Source: Lophius americanus (lineage: Eukaryota; Chordata; Actinopteri; Lophiiformes; Lophiidae). Taken from it: DNA of 64,000 nucleotides. The stretch covers positions 3,172,001 through 3,236,000 of the forward strand of contig JBBDHG010000004.1 of NCBI GenBank assembly GCA_037951165.1, in the 5' to 3' direction. Positions 54,601-64,000 of this stretch are shown here, piece after piece; position 1 is the stretch's first letter; every line of letters begins with the position of its first letter. The notes below the pieces were generated by a model, which worked only from the letters and a program-made list of their open reading frames with translations, did not search any database and was not told the origin of the DNA. Position numbers and translations under genes: made by a program.

Positions 54601-57249
54601 GGCATGCTGTTAAATATTGAAGTATATCCGGATGAGGGGGATTTTTTTTTCAGTTTTATGAACATTGCAACATAAAGCTTTTGATAGTTTTTGGAAATCA
54701 AACAGACTACAAGAGATTACAATGAAACTGTGCAGAAGGGTTAGATAGGCATGTGCCATCAAAGACTTCTTCACATTTTGGAATGTATCAAGAGACATGT
54801 AGTTTTTCTGTCACTTCTTTCAATATTGTGAGATCAGGCTTTTTAAATCACATAATGATATAAAGTATAGTTTTATAAACGTTTTCAAGTTTAAATGGAC
54901 TTTCTAGCTGAGAGGATGAATACGTAGGGAATCATAAATGTGGTATTTTAAAACATTTTGTTTATATTTTTGAGTGAGGAGAATTCCCTGAATACATTTT
55001 AATATTCCTGAAAGTATGAACGTATACATTTTTTAAATAACTACTATTTATAAAAGGTACCATTTCAGCAAATGGCTGTTGTGTAAGCAAAGTTTCATCC
55101 TGCTCAATTGTTTGGTTGAACTCATTTTGAGTAAATACTTCGTATTGAAAAAAATGACTGAACGTGTTGAAGATGTGATCCAATGGCAGCATGTATATGC
55201 TTAAGAGCGAGGGACCATGGAAGGAGCGCTGGGGAACACCACACGTCAAATGCCGATACCACCGATGAGGAGGCATTAACCATGGCTATTGATAAAATCT
55301 TATTGGATAAGTACGACCTTTTGTTATGACATGTGCATATGACAACTTACTAAAGATATGTAACTTGATGCAACAACAAAAAAGGGTCAAATTGGTTTTC
55401 CTGAAAATATATTTCACTAAAAGGTTTAGCTAATCTAAATAATCGACTATTCACGAAATATCCACAAAAATATAAAATATTTTTAAAATATAAAATATTT
55501 TTAAAATATAAAATATTTTTGTCATCAATTAAAGTAATAGATCTGCTTTTTTACTGTTTAAAAACATACTTAACCAAACAATATGTCACTCCATGGTTAA
55601 TTAAGGGTGTCTGCAATATTGAATGAATAAATGCCATTGAGAAATAAAATAAATTATTTTCTTGGCAACGACATTAAAAAGTTAAAAAAAAATTTTATGA
55701 TTTTTGAGTTATGCAATGGACAAAAATGTTAACAGATGAACAAAACAATGGCTGCAGTAAAATGGAAAAGTTCTGGACCCACCCCCGATTTTTAGATTTT
55801 CAATGTATATCTTATACCAAACTATGTCAGGTTGTCACGCTAAATTCAACATACAAGAAAGTAATGTGTTTATCTAGTACCTAGATCATCAGACAACAAA
55901 GATCTGTCTGATGACTCAATCAAGTCGCAAGTTGTGCCACTTTTATAAAAAACAACAGCCACCTAACACTTCAGACTACCAAAGATCATTCTTTGTCTTT
56001 GGAGTGATGGAATCATGGCCCAGTCTTCTTTCCAGAACTGCTGTAGTGCAAACAGGATTCAATTAAGGTCCTACTCCAGCATCCCGATATGGCATTTGGT
56101 TCTGACGTTAGACCATTTTCAGCCCATTGCAGTTGGATTTACTCTTCTGCTTGGGATCAGATCAGATTGTTTACCTGGATTACTCAGCCTGCACTTCCAC
56201 TCACAGACCGATGAACCAGCAGTCGTAATAGTTTTGTAGGCCTTCCCAGAGTGATATATTTCAATCACCCTCTTTTGGAATTTCTTCTGGTTTTGGCATG
56301 GTGTGCTTCTGAAATTGATGTATTTCATTTGATGATGCCATAGAGCGATTTGTAGGCCTGGGTGTGTCACAACCACCTGCAACCATTTTTTAATGCAAGT
56401 TGGTAGTTTTCTGGATTTAGTTTGTCATGGGTTAAATATTTTTCAAACAGTATTAGTTGGTATTAGATAACCTTTATGGGCGAATATAGACTATCATTTA
56501 AAATTTAATTTGATACACTAAGACTGCATTTGTCTTCATCTAGCATGGATTGGATCAAATATTATTTCACAGAACTGCATACTCCATGTCATAAGCTAAC
56601 AATGTCAAAGACACTTAGGCTACTAAAGTGTTACATACACACGGCCCACGTACGAAATAACATTTGGGATGTTCAGACATTCCCTGAGACGTTTATTGTA
56701 CGTGACTGTTAATCATCATCCACTTTGAATTAAAATTAAATCCACTGCAGCCCTCACTGACTGTCAGTCCGCTGTAGGCCAGTTTGTTTGTAATAACATG
56801 TTATAACATCCAATACAGCTTGGTTATGCCGAAATGTCTTCAAAATTTGACGCACAATTTTATTACAACGAGAGTTCACCACAGTTATGTCAAGTATTCC
56901 AGGACTATGTGCTGTCTGTGACCGTTATGTTTATCTCTGCAGTCCTGCGACAGAAGCAGCTTGTTATCAGGGCTTTGCTATGAACGTCACAGTGGACATA
57001 GCGAGCCGTGAGTAAAGTCACCGACCCAGCAGCTCCATCACCTGGCTGCTGCGTATGTGCTGACCGATCACACACAGAATCGTTTTTCTGATCACTGAAC
57101 ATCATCAGACATCGTCATCCATCTCACGCAAACCTGACATAGAAGCATTATAAATGTAGCTACATAACAGGCTGATAAGTAGGCCCGCTATTCACCTGCT
57201 ATAAATGATTTAAAAATACACTCATCTGAGCCAAACGTCGACTCACCAT
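48673..57249 (-). CDS. eef2: eukaryotic elongation factor 2, complete
   Basis: A diphthamide-modified GTPase that translocates tRNA and mRNA on the 80S ribosome. Fourteen coding exons: 57247-57249, 53818-54032, 52775-52956, 52473-52684, 52224-52399, 51898-52003, 51338-51590, 50982-51177, 50742-50865, 50389-50631, 49854-50207, 49562-49744, 49149-49281 and 48673-48866. They total 2,574 nt (857 residues plus stop), in phase throughout. G1 AHVDHGKS, G3 DSPGHVDF and G4 NKMD are intact. The eEF2-kinase target region GETRFTDTRKDEQERC is kept, as are the diphthamide loop [10 protein letters not shown] and the C-terminal YLDKL. One residue fewer than human EEF2 comes from FTKGHAQ replacing FAAKGEGQ. 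Teleosts carry several eef2 paralogs (a and b types). This copy has scattered changes such as STYGEDDGGP and GNGANLLIDM, so which paralog it is stays open. Confidence 0.94.
49562..49744 (-). CDS. eef2: eef2 exon 12: diphthamide loop
   Basis: Encodes the domain IV tip [20 protein letters not shown]. The His before RGGGQ (about residue 714, human 715) is the residue converted to diphthamide and the target of ADP-ribosylation. The loop is unchanged from human, which supports an active translation factor. Confidence 0.94.
52473..54032 (-). CDS. eef2: eef2 exons 2-4: GTPase core
   Basis: These exons encode residues 2-204. They carry the P-loop, switch I with the regulatory Thr (GETRFTDTRKDEQ), switch II [20 protein letters not shown], and NKMDRALLELQLE. 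The introns after exons 2 and 3 are 861 and 90 bp. Confidence 0.93.
55130..55276 (-). mobile_element. short LINE reverse-transcriptase scrap
   Basis: On the minus strand the frame reads HLTCGVPQRSFHGPSLLSIY then MLPLDHIF. This corresponds to the conserved CGVPQGSILGPLLFSIYMLP block of L2-type RTs. Only about 45 codons remain. Confidence 0.65.
55455..55519. repeat. tandem repeat, 17-bp unit, three copies
   Basis: The unit AATATAAAATATTTTTA repeats three times almost perfectly in eef2 intron 1. Confidence 0.9.
55900..56470 (-). mobile_element. decayed DNA-transposon-like repeat in eef2 intron 1
   Basis: The region shares TGCAAGTTGGTAGTTTTCTG, GATTTAGTTTG and TTTGATGATGCCATAGAG with the repeat at 39705-39910. 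On the minus strand it gives a short frame with FQKRVIEIYHSGKAYKTI, reminiscent of a helix-turn-helix Tc1-like N-terminus. Its family assignment is tentative. Confidence 0.45.
57247..57249 (-). CDS. eef2: eef2 exon 1 coding part: start codon only
   Basis: ATG is followed immediately by the donor GTGAGT, and exon 2 starts GTGAACTTC, giving MVNF. Human EEF2 has the same architecture, with only the initiator Met in exon 1. Intron 1 is 3.2 kb and repeat-bearing. Confidence 0.88.
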
Positions 57250-57480
57250 GTTGTCTGAGATTGTAGGCGTCTATGTGTGACGGTCTACTGCTATGAACAC
57301 CGCCTCTGAGGACTGGCAGTCCCGGTGGCGGCTGGAGAGACGCTGCTTCAGCTGCGTCTGCCGTGAAGCGGTACTGGATGGAGGCTGCGACAGCAGGGGG
57401 CGCTGTTGCAGCTTCCATGTCAAATCAGGCCACTGCTGCACCCGTGCGAGGTGCGTTCAAGGACACTTGAAAAGGATTCA
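57250..57480 (-). promoter_or_regulatory. eef2: eef2 5' UTR and promoter region
   Basis: A GC-rich stretch directly upstream of the eef2 start codon, in contrast to AT-rich surroundings. A pyrimidine-rich (5' TOP-like) start would be expected for this mRNA class, but I cannot point to one with confidence. Confidence 0.5.
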
Positions 57481-57689
57481 ATATTAAACCATAACACCAT
57501 AGACCCCCCTTTCCTTAATTGAAAACTTATATGGTGTGTAAAATAGAACAAATGGACCAAACCTTTTGAAAGTCTCCCCCTAATCAGATATCTCTAATGT
57601 TACATAAGGTTTTTATTTTCTTTTTCAATATTCGAGAATATACGGGGCCCTAAAGTCCCTCAAAAATGTTTTCTTTATCCTGTGCTCTC

Positions 57690-58560
57690 AAGATAAATCC
57701 ATTGGGCTGTGTGGCTGCATCCGTCCGGTAGCGGCTGGTCATTGGTATACACAATTAAGAGGAAGGGTGCCAAGACACTGCTCTGTGGCAGCCCACTGTT
57801 CTGGTGGAATACAGTTCCAGCCTACAAGACGGCTGGAAAAAAGAAGCAGGGGGCAGTCCAAAAAGTTCCTTTGTATTGACTAGCCAGAAGTACGATACAG
57901 ATCTGCTGCAGTGGATGTAAACCATCATTTGTAGTCGCTGAACTGTAGTTTAAAGTATTTTTTTATTAATGAAAGCACTACTGAGCAACATCCGGTTGCT
58001 CAGAAGACATCAGATTACAATTCATAGTTTAGCGTCGCCTGTCATGCCGCATAGTCTTTCGATCTATACGACATGTATAGGACGGTGTTCTACGCTGCTG
58101 CCAGGTCGACAAGAGCACAGCGGTTATCAACTTCTTTTGATATCCGTCTTCGATGTATTGGGTTACGTTCAGCAATTGTCCTGTGCATGACTTTCCATGT
58201 CTGAAGCCAGCCTGGCCTTCGATTAGCTGGTTATCCATCTGTGAGGATAGACGTGTTAGGAGTAGTCTCTGAGCAGTAAGTGATGCATAGTAAGGAGTTA
58301 GGCCTGTAGCTTTTTGGGAGGTTGGGTTCTTTCCCTGGTTTTAGCAGGGCAATGGTGATAGCTTTCTTATAGAGGACTGGGATATGCTGGGTCTGCAGTC
58401 ATTTCTTAAATTATTCAGAAGCCATAGTTTGGTGACTGGGCCTCGGTGAATTATCATCTCAGTCATTATGTCGTCAGGACCCGCTGCCTTGCCCAGCTTC
58501 ATGGAGCCAAGTCCTGCTTCGAACTGTCCGACCAGGACTTAAAAAGCTTTATTTTCACTT
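57690..58560 (-). mobile_element. decayed non-LTR retrotransposon reverse-transcriptase fragment
   Basis: On the minus strand, LGKAAGPDDIMTEMIIHRGP (near 58480) is followed by a KSYRP-like block, then QLIEGQAGFRHGKSCTGQLL (near 58200) with NVTQYIEDGYQKKLITAV. Further on is a GLPQSSVLAPFLLIVYTNDQ-type motif near 57770. These are successive RT motifs in correct order, broken by stops. The copy sits just upstream of the eef2 promoter. Confidence 0.75.
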
Positions 58561-60700
58561 CGAAATGCCACACAGTGCACGGGACCGAGCTCACGTTCAT
58601 TTCACCATGTCAGAACACATACACAATGCTGACCAACAATACTTTTGCTTTGATCCCTCAAAATAAGAGCACTTAAAATACACTAAGCAGTAAACGGAAA
58701 CATTAGCATGTGCTTATAACATGAACAGAAAATATAGGTTACAGGATTATATTCTGACAGCTTTTGATGGTAGGTATGGGGTCGTCATTAGCAGGAATCA
58801 TTGACTGTGCATACTCAAAGACAACAGGTAAAAGCACCAGTGATTTTCAAAGAACAGGCCTGCCTTTGCATGATGAATTTATGTGATGCACATAAATTAA
58901 AAGCCTTGTGCCCATAAGATAATTATCAGGCTTGTATCACCCTTAATCATTCTGTCAGTGTCAGATGAAAAACTTTTGATGTGTTTCTTCCTGATGTAAA
59001 AATATGACCCGCGGACAAAGGGACAATTTTTAATATATGGGAATATCCACTTACATTCACGGCCTTATACAAATTCAGATAACATTTATTTTTTATTATC
59101 TTCCAAGGTGGGATAATTTTTAACAATGTCCCAGTTAAAAAAAAAAAAAATTATAATCTACAACAGTGGTAACAGTTTTAAAGTTGATTGGTTGTATGTG
59201 TTGTTCATCCGTGTTTTATATGAAGAATCCTGGTAGTTTAGAGTAGAGGTTGCAGCTCAGGATTTTTTTCACACTTCTCTTAGGGCAGGCCTGCAAAAAT
59301 TAACTTGTTTATGTTGGAAGAATGTGAAACAGGACATGGAGATGAGAATGGAATATGGTGAAGAAGAATAAAACATGTGTTGCATTAGTGATTCGGTTAA
59401 TGTCGATATATGGACATGAATAATGTGTGAATGTGAAGGGTAATGGAATTTCCTATTACCCCTGTGAAACCAGTTTTGTTAGAATTAGAGAAGAATTTCC
59501 GCCGTCTGTGTTTCACTACATGCTCAAAGTGCTCAACAGGGAGACAAGGAGAGAAGAGCAGCAAGTGTTGTTTTCCTACCAGGAGAAGGCACTGGGCTCC
59601 TGCGCTGGTATGCTGCATTTCAGTTTTGTCTAGGAATCAAAACTGATTGCTACAGTGTTGAGAGCCACAAACTAGGTGTTCTAAATGCATAAAAAAGTGC
59701 TTAATGTTAAAAAAAAAGAACCAAAGAATAATAGGAGATTAGAACTAAATCATAGCAGCCTAAATATAAGTATTTCATATTAATATCACACTTTAGATTA
59801 GACCACTATATACTGGACATAATATTGTTTTCAATATTTCTAAGCAATGCATGTTATTTATATTTTGCTGGCAGTATTGAATCATTTTATCCCTGTTATC
59901 CATGAGTCCTAGATAAGAGCCACCCAACATGCCATTACTGGAGTGATAACTCTGTATAATTGGAGGACGCTCTGTGCTCCTTATCTGGCCTTGACATCTG
60001 ATAAACAGGTATATCTGGGTTTACCTCAGTAGCATTAACCTTTCTTTACCTACTAGGTCTCTTTTCACTGTTGAATCTCTCAGCTCTTGTAAAGTCCCTT
60101 TGCAATTTCATTCCTTTGTGTAAAGGAAATGAGACTGTGTGAACTTTAATATTTTTTTTGGTCAACTTGTAACAAAGTAACTGAGAAAGAATTCAGCAGC
60201 TTGACTGGGATTTCATGGCACCTTTCATACAATTTTGTGAACCGCTTCAAGGAATGTTAAACATATATTGACTTTCCCTTAATCCTGAACATATGCAAGG
60301 AGATGATTTAGATACATCTAAATGGCACAATAAATGGATTAACAGCGTGATATCACGTGCACTAATACAGCAAATATTTGTTCTTCATATTCTTGGGACC
60401 AAGAGGCGTGCTAAAAATGTTCTCGTTTGATCATATCTGCTTGCACTTTAACCTCTTACAACAATAAAGATAACAGTTTGGCTCATTACATTAATGATAA
60501 TATTCAGCTCTTTGCTATAGATGAGCTGATTTTAGTGCAACTTAAGAGTCTAGTGTTTAAAAGAGTACGGGATAGTTGGAGTGATGTCAGGAGCCACACG
60601 CATTTTCCTTTTATAAAATACAAATAAATAAATCAGTTGAATCGGCAAAACCATATATCTTACTGCCTCCACAAACAATCTTCGACATTTATGAAACTTT
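58561..60700. other. spacer, nothing recognised
   Basis: AT-rich intergenic sequence with short spurious frames only. No repeat family or gene can be supported. Confidence 0.4.
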
Positions 60701-60709
60701 TCCTAGTTT

Positions 60710-61135
60710 TACCTCGACCAAGGCGGTTATGTTTTCACCCCTGTGCGTTCTTCCGTTTGTTTGTTTGTCTGTTTGTTACATCCGTCAAGGAGGTTATGCT
60801 TCCATTCCTGTTTGTTTGTTTGTGAGCAGGATTCCGAAAAACTACAGAACTGTGCTGCCTTTTCTCTTTTTTATCTTTAGATGTTCCAATAGGGATTGGG
60901 CTTGTGGCGCAGTGGGCTGAGCAGAGTTACTGAAGTGGAAAGGGCAGGAGAAGAGCGGCAATATTTGAGAGATACTCAAAGAGAGGAGAGTTTGTTGGAG
61001 TTGTCGGTAGATTTAGATGCTGGCAATAACTCAATTCATTATTAATGGAGGAATCTGCATACATTTTTCCTAAATTTAGCCTACTGTTGTGCCTTGGTGG
61101 AGGTTTGGGCTCTCTCTTGGTGCTTTATCTAGTTT
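60710..61135 (+). repeat. teleost interspersed repeat (AAGGAGGTTATG family)
   Basis: ACCAAGGCGGTTATGTTTTC and TCAAGGAGGTTATGCTTCCA form a partial tandem start, each followed by GTTTGTTTGT runs. GAGCAGGATTCCGAAAAACT follows, and the end CTTGGTGGAGGTTTGGGCTC is near 61100. These are the two ends of one common fish repeat. Confidence 0.6.
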
Positions 61136-62185
61136 CGTTAAGATACAAAGTGTAACATTAGAAAATCTTGAATTGGTATTTCTCTTTTAACCGTAATGAG
61201 AAAAGATGAGAATCTAGTGGGTCCTACACATCTTTGGTTTTTTTGACAGAAATTTTTTTTTCCTTGCCTCATTTGCTTCCAAAGCATACATGTATAATTT
61301 AAGTTTCCTCCCCACATCAAACTTTATAGGAGTTCAATAAAGTCAGTGAAATCCCAGTGAAAAGAAACTTTTAAAAAAATAATGAAAATATACATACATT
61401 GCTGTGGAATACTTTGAAAATAACTTTCAGTTATTGGAGGAATTAGATTTACTGATTGGAATTTAATGGAGTGCACTGAACTGCTGACATTTTTTTTTAA
61501 TGTAGAAGACAGACAGTTGAATGTCTGTATTTTCTTAACTGAAGAGCTCATCCACTTGAAGAATCTGTCTCCCACTGATACAGTATCATCATTACATCAT
61601 TCGATACATCATGGCAGGTGTGCACGTTCCTCTTGTGTCGCCACAGGACATGTTACATAATTCCTTTGCTTTATGGTGGGCATGCTTGGTAATAGAACGA
61701 AAAAGATGCTCTTAATTATGGCCATAAAGATAAAAAGGGAGGCATGTTGAGATTGTTCAGTTATCGAAAAGCAAAAAAGTGTGTTGTTGTTCAACATGGC
61801 TGATAGGCGGAAACTGCACAGCAGAATTATTGATTGACAAAGAAGAAACTGCAGGAAAGTTCTCAAAAAAGTCCACTTTCAGCTTCTTGAAAAATTCAAT
61901 AGGGTTTGGGGGATTCATTAGGAAGGTTGAAAAATGTTGTTTAGGTTTCAAAGCAATGCAAAATCTGGACTCAGAATTAAGCAGTGGAAGTCACCAGCTG
62001 ATCCATTAGTACATGTGTCATTTTGTTTGACAGTGATTAAACAAGAAAACGGCAGCAACAACAAAAAGAATAGTAGAAGGAACAGTAGCAAATCTTTCAC
62101 GCATAGTGCTTATTAAAGTTTAAAGCTTTCAACTGCTAGAATAATAGCGATTCCAAATCTGCTAGTACTGTAGGTGTGTGGGTTT
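61136..62185. other. spacer, nothing recognised
   Basis: Intergenic AT-rich sequence. The frames present are short and lack similarity. Confidence 0.4.
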
Positions 62186-62189
62186 TGAT

Positions 62190-62860
62190 GAAATATACTG
62201 CCCAAAAAGAATTAAGGGAACACCAAAATCACTCGATCTCGATGAGCAAAAAAGTGAAGATGAACATTTCTGATGACATACATTGTGTTATTCGTTGAGA
62301 CCAGAATGACAAATGAACAATCAAAGGAAACCAAAGACAGGAAAAGAGTGAGGGCTTGATTCTATGTCAAACTGAAAATCACAGTGAAGATATGAATTCA
62401 CAGGCTGTGTGTCACAACAACATATAATGTGGCTCCATAGTGTTTGGCCCCCCTGCGTCTGTATGCACTCCAGTGCCTGAACCCCAAGTCTGTCTCTGTG
62501 GCTGTTTTACTGGTGTATGAATACTGGTGCAATAGTGTGAACGCTTGTGTGAAAGGGTGAATGCTGGTTTGTGTTGGTCAAGCAGACCAGGAAGGCATTA
62601 TACAAGGATATTTTAACACTGCCAAAGCGGTAATACTGGATGATGTTACAGGCCTTATGATGTTCGCCACAGTGTCTCCAGGCACCCTCATGTCTCCCAC
62701 TGTGAACATAGTCTCATCTGTGAAAAAAAAAAAAAAAAGGGGGGGGGGGGGGAGGAGTACTGAGCCTCCCAATGCTGATATTCTCTGGTGAAGGCAGATT
62801 GTGCCGCACAGACACAAGTCCCATTAGAGTAGGCACTGCATCATGCCACCAGAAGTGACA
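62190..62860. mobile_element. DNA-transposon relic (copy 2), internally deleted
   Basis: It begins ATACTGCCCAAAAAGAATTA then AGGGAACACC, the inverted-terminal-repeat end matching the CAGTGTA-side terminus of the copy at 45986-46770. Interior sequence resembles the first copy's CCACAGCATCTCCAGACTCT and TCATCTGTGAAAAGAACGG block (here GCCACAGTGTCTCCAGGCAC and TCATCTGTGAAAAA). A poly-A/poly-G tract (about 62720-62752) interrupts it. The other end is missing. Confidence 0.55.
62718..62753 (+). repeat. poly-A followed by poly-G tract
   Basis: About 16 A and then about 12 G, uninterrupted, inside the DNA-transposon relic. Confidence 0.9.
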
Positions 62861-63633
62861 ATGACACCATTAAAATCCAAATCTAGAGAAAAATCGGAGC
62901 GGGATTATGAGCAGAGAAAAATGGTCTGTTGTCAGCACAATTCCCTTTTTAGGGGTAATCTTTGTGTTTCATCCCATGTCCGAAAGAGTAATTAAAAACT
63001 TGCATTAAAACTGCTTTGTAATAATAATAGTTTTCTGGTATTCAGATGTATGATCCATTACACAGGACTTGTACTAACATGTGTCATTATGTCATGTGTC
63101 ATTGTCATTAGGCTCCTACCCTCCAGAAACACAACACCTTAAGTTATCTGTGCTTAACAGTATCTTTCCATCCTGTATGTGTCAACTGAATAATACAAGC
63201 AATGTAAAAATCAGACCCTGTTTTTACAATACATAAAAGAATAATTAATGTAAGTAAAAAATAAAACCCAGCCCCATCCAGCAAAAAAATGAATGTGAAA
63301 CCACATTCGGAATCAATCCTGGCTTGACATGAAAATATCAGAGGGCCAGCTGGGCTACTCATGAAGAACTTTAGGTTACTTCTTCAGTGGATATACCTGT
63401 ATTAAGGATTGGCTCTCTGGTCAGTCTGCTAAACACTGGATTGGACGATGATCAGCTGAGTCTGGGGAAGTGCAGTGTGATATGTCATTTGAACTTTGTC
63501 CCTTCAATCGGACAAGGCATTCCTCATAGACTCTGAGTCAAAGACAGGAGCGTATTGATCTGGATGTGTGTTATTATTTCCTACAGAATAGTTTCACTGG
63601 AATTTCATCATCTGCTGCTTTATTATTGGAATT
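62861..63633 (+). other. upstream region and possible 5' UTR of the last gene
   Basis: No gene body is seen. The last part may hold the promoter and 5' UTR of the gene starting at 63634. I see no clear TATA box. Confidence 0.35.
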
Positions 63634-63991
63634 ATGACCCTGATTACAGACAAGGTAAGATAGCATAGTTAATTTGCGTCAAAGGCAATGATTCAGGAAA
63701 GTTTGCTTAAAGAATGATCGCACTTCAAAAGAATATTAAAGCCTTTTGATTCATGGTGCCGTTCATAAATCTGGGATAAGAGGAAGCTGAGCATACAGCA
63801 CTCTAACTAAAGTTATGTCCAGTTCCCCTTCTGTGAACCCAAGGAGCACCTTAACTTTGAAAGCCATTGCTCAAAGTAGTTCTTTATTTCAGGTACATGC
63901 TGGAATGGACCTCTTTGACCTCCTGCTCAGAGACACAGATGAAACCAATGGTTGCTACAGCAACCAGCCATGGTCTATCAAAGTTCACGAT
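63634..63991 (+). CDS. 5' coding exons of a creb3l3-like gene (partial, runs off the window)
   Basis: A first exon ends at 63654 with the donor GTAAGA after ATGACCCTGATTACAGACAAG-type coding (MTLITDK, start 63634). The next exon (63893-63991) follows an ATTTCAG acceptor and reads VHAGMDLFDLLLRDTDETNG, then CYSNQPWSIKVHD, before the donor GTGAGT. Both junctions are phase 0 and the frame is open across them. Met at 63905 is an alternative start. The acidic FDLL-type N-terminus resembles the activation domain of CREB3L3-type membrane-bound bZIP factors, and CREB3L3 lies close to EEF2 in mammals. The bZIP and membrane segment would be beyond the window, so the identity is inferred. Confidence 0.45.
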
Positions 63992-64000
63992 GTGAGTATT

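Larger units (their letters stand above)
54033..57246 (-). other. eef2: eef2 intron 1 with repeat relics
   Basis: This 3.2-kb intron holds a LINE scrap (55130-55276), a short tandem repeat (55455-55519) and a transposon-derived stretch (about 55900-56470). I searched it by eye for an extra exon or a C/D-box snoRNA and found none that holds up. Confidence 0.7.

Noticed and set aside
48867..57246. C/D-box snoRNA such as SNORD37 in an eef2 intron
   Set aside because: Human EEF2 hosts one, so I read every intron for paired C (RTGATGA) and D (CTGA) boxes on the minus strand. Isolated words occur (for example near 51830 and 53070) but no correctly spaced pair.

Overview
The window is vertebrate nuclear DNA, most probably from a ray-finned (teleost) fish. 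Genes are split into short exons with GT-AG introns. The proteins are close to the vertebrate neuronal and housekeeping proteins UNC13A, BTBD2 and EEF2. Introns and spacers carry decayed teleost-type repeats: non-LTR retrotransposons, Tc1/mariner-like DNA transposons and long microsatellites. I rebuilt the exons by reading each splice junction. All three main genes give an open reading frame with matching phase at every junction.

Layout: 1-2.4 kb is probably the 3' end of an unseen plus-strand gene (AATAAA at 2399). From 36.63 kb down to 6.0 kb on the minus strand lies a complete unc13a (Munc13-1) coding region: 42 coding exons, about 1,876 residues, with C2A, a long acidic and Pro/Gln-rich segment, a calmodulin-binding helix, C1, C2B, MUN and C2C. 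Its 3' UTR probably extends to about 4.5 or 3.9 kb. A GC-rich promoter with a perfect cAMP-response element lies just upstream of the start. btbd2 (9 coding exons, 563 residues) starts 2.1 kb away on the plus strand and ends at 43.87 kb. A repeat-rich spacer (45.0-48.0 kb) follows. Then comes a complete eef2 on the minus strand (14 coding exons, 857 residues, 57.25-48.67 kb), tail to tail with btbd2. Beyond a repeat-filled spacer (57.3-63.6 kb) the first coding exons of a plus-strand gene begin at 63.63 kb; sequence and synteny suggest a creb3l3-like gene.

The genes do not form a pathway. UNC13A primes synaptic vesicles, BTBD2 is a BTB-BACK-PHR protein and EEF2 is the ribosomal translocase. 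What links them is synteny: BTBD2, EEF2 and CREB3L3 lie in human 19p13.3 and UNC13A in 19p13.11.

The most notable observations are a 6-nt microexon in unc13a, a misplaced and still open relic copy of one MUN-domain exon, and two perfect palindromes that look like templated inverted insertions (one inside a retrotransposon, one inside the relic exon segment). Others are an alternative 57-nt exon, and an inverted-repeat-bounded unit near 47 kb that I could not assign. I found no prokaryote-type system, CRISPR array or clearly new gene system.
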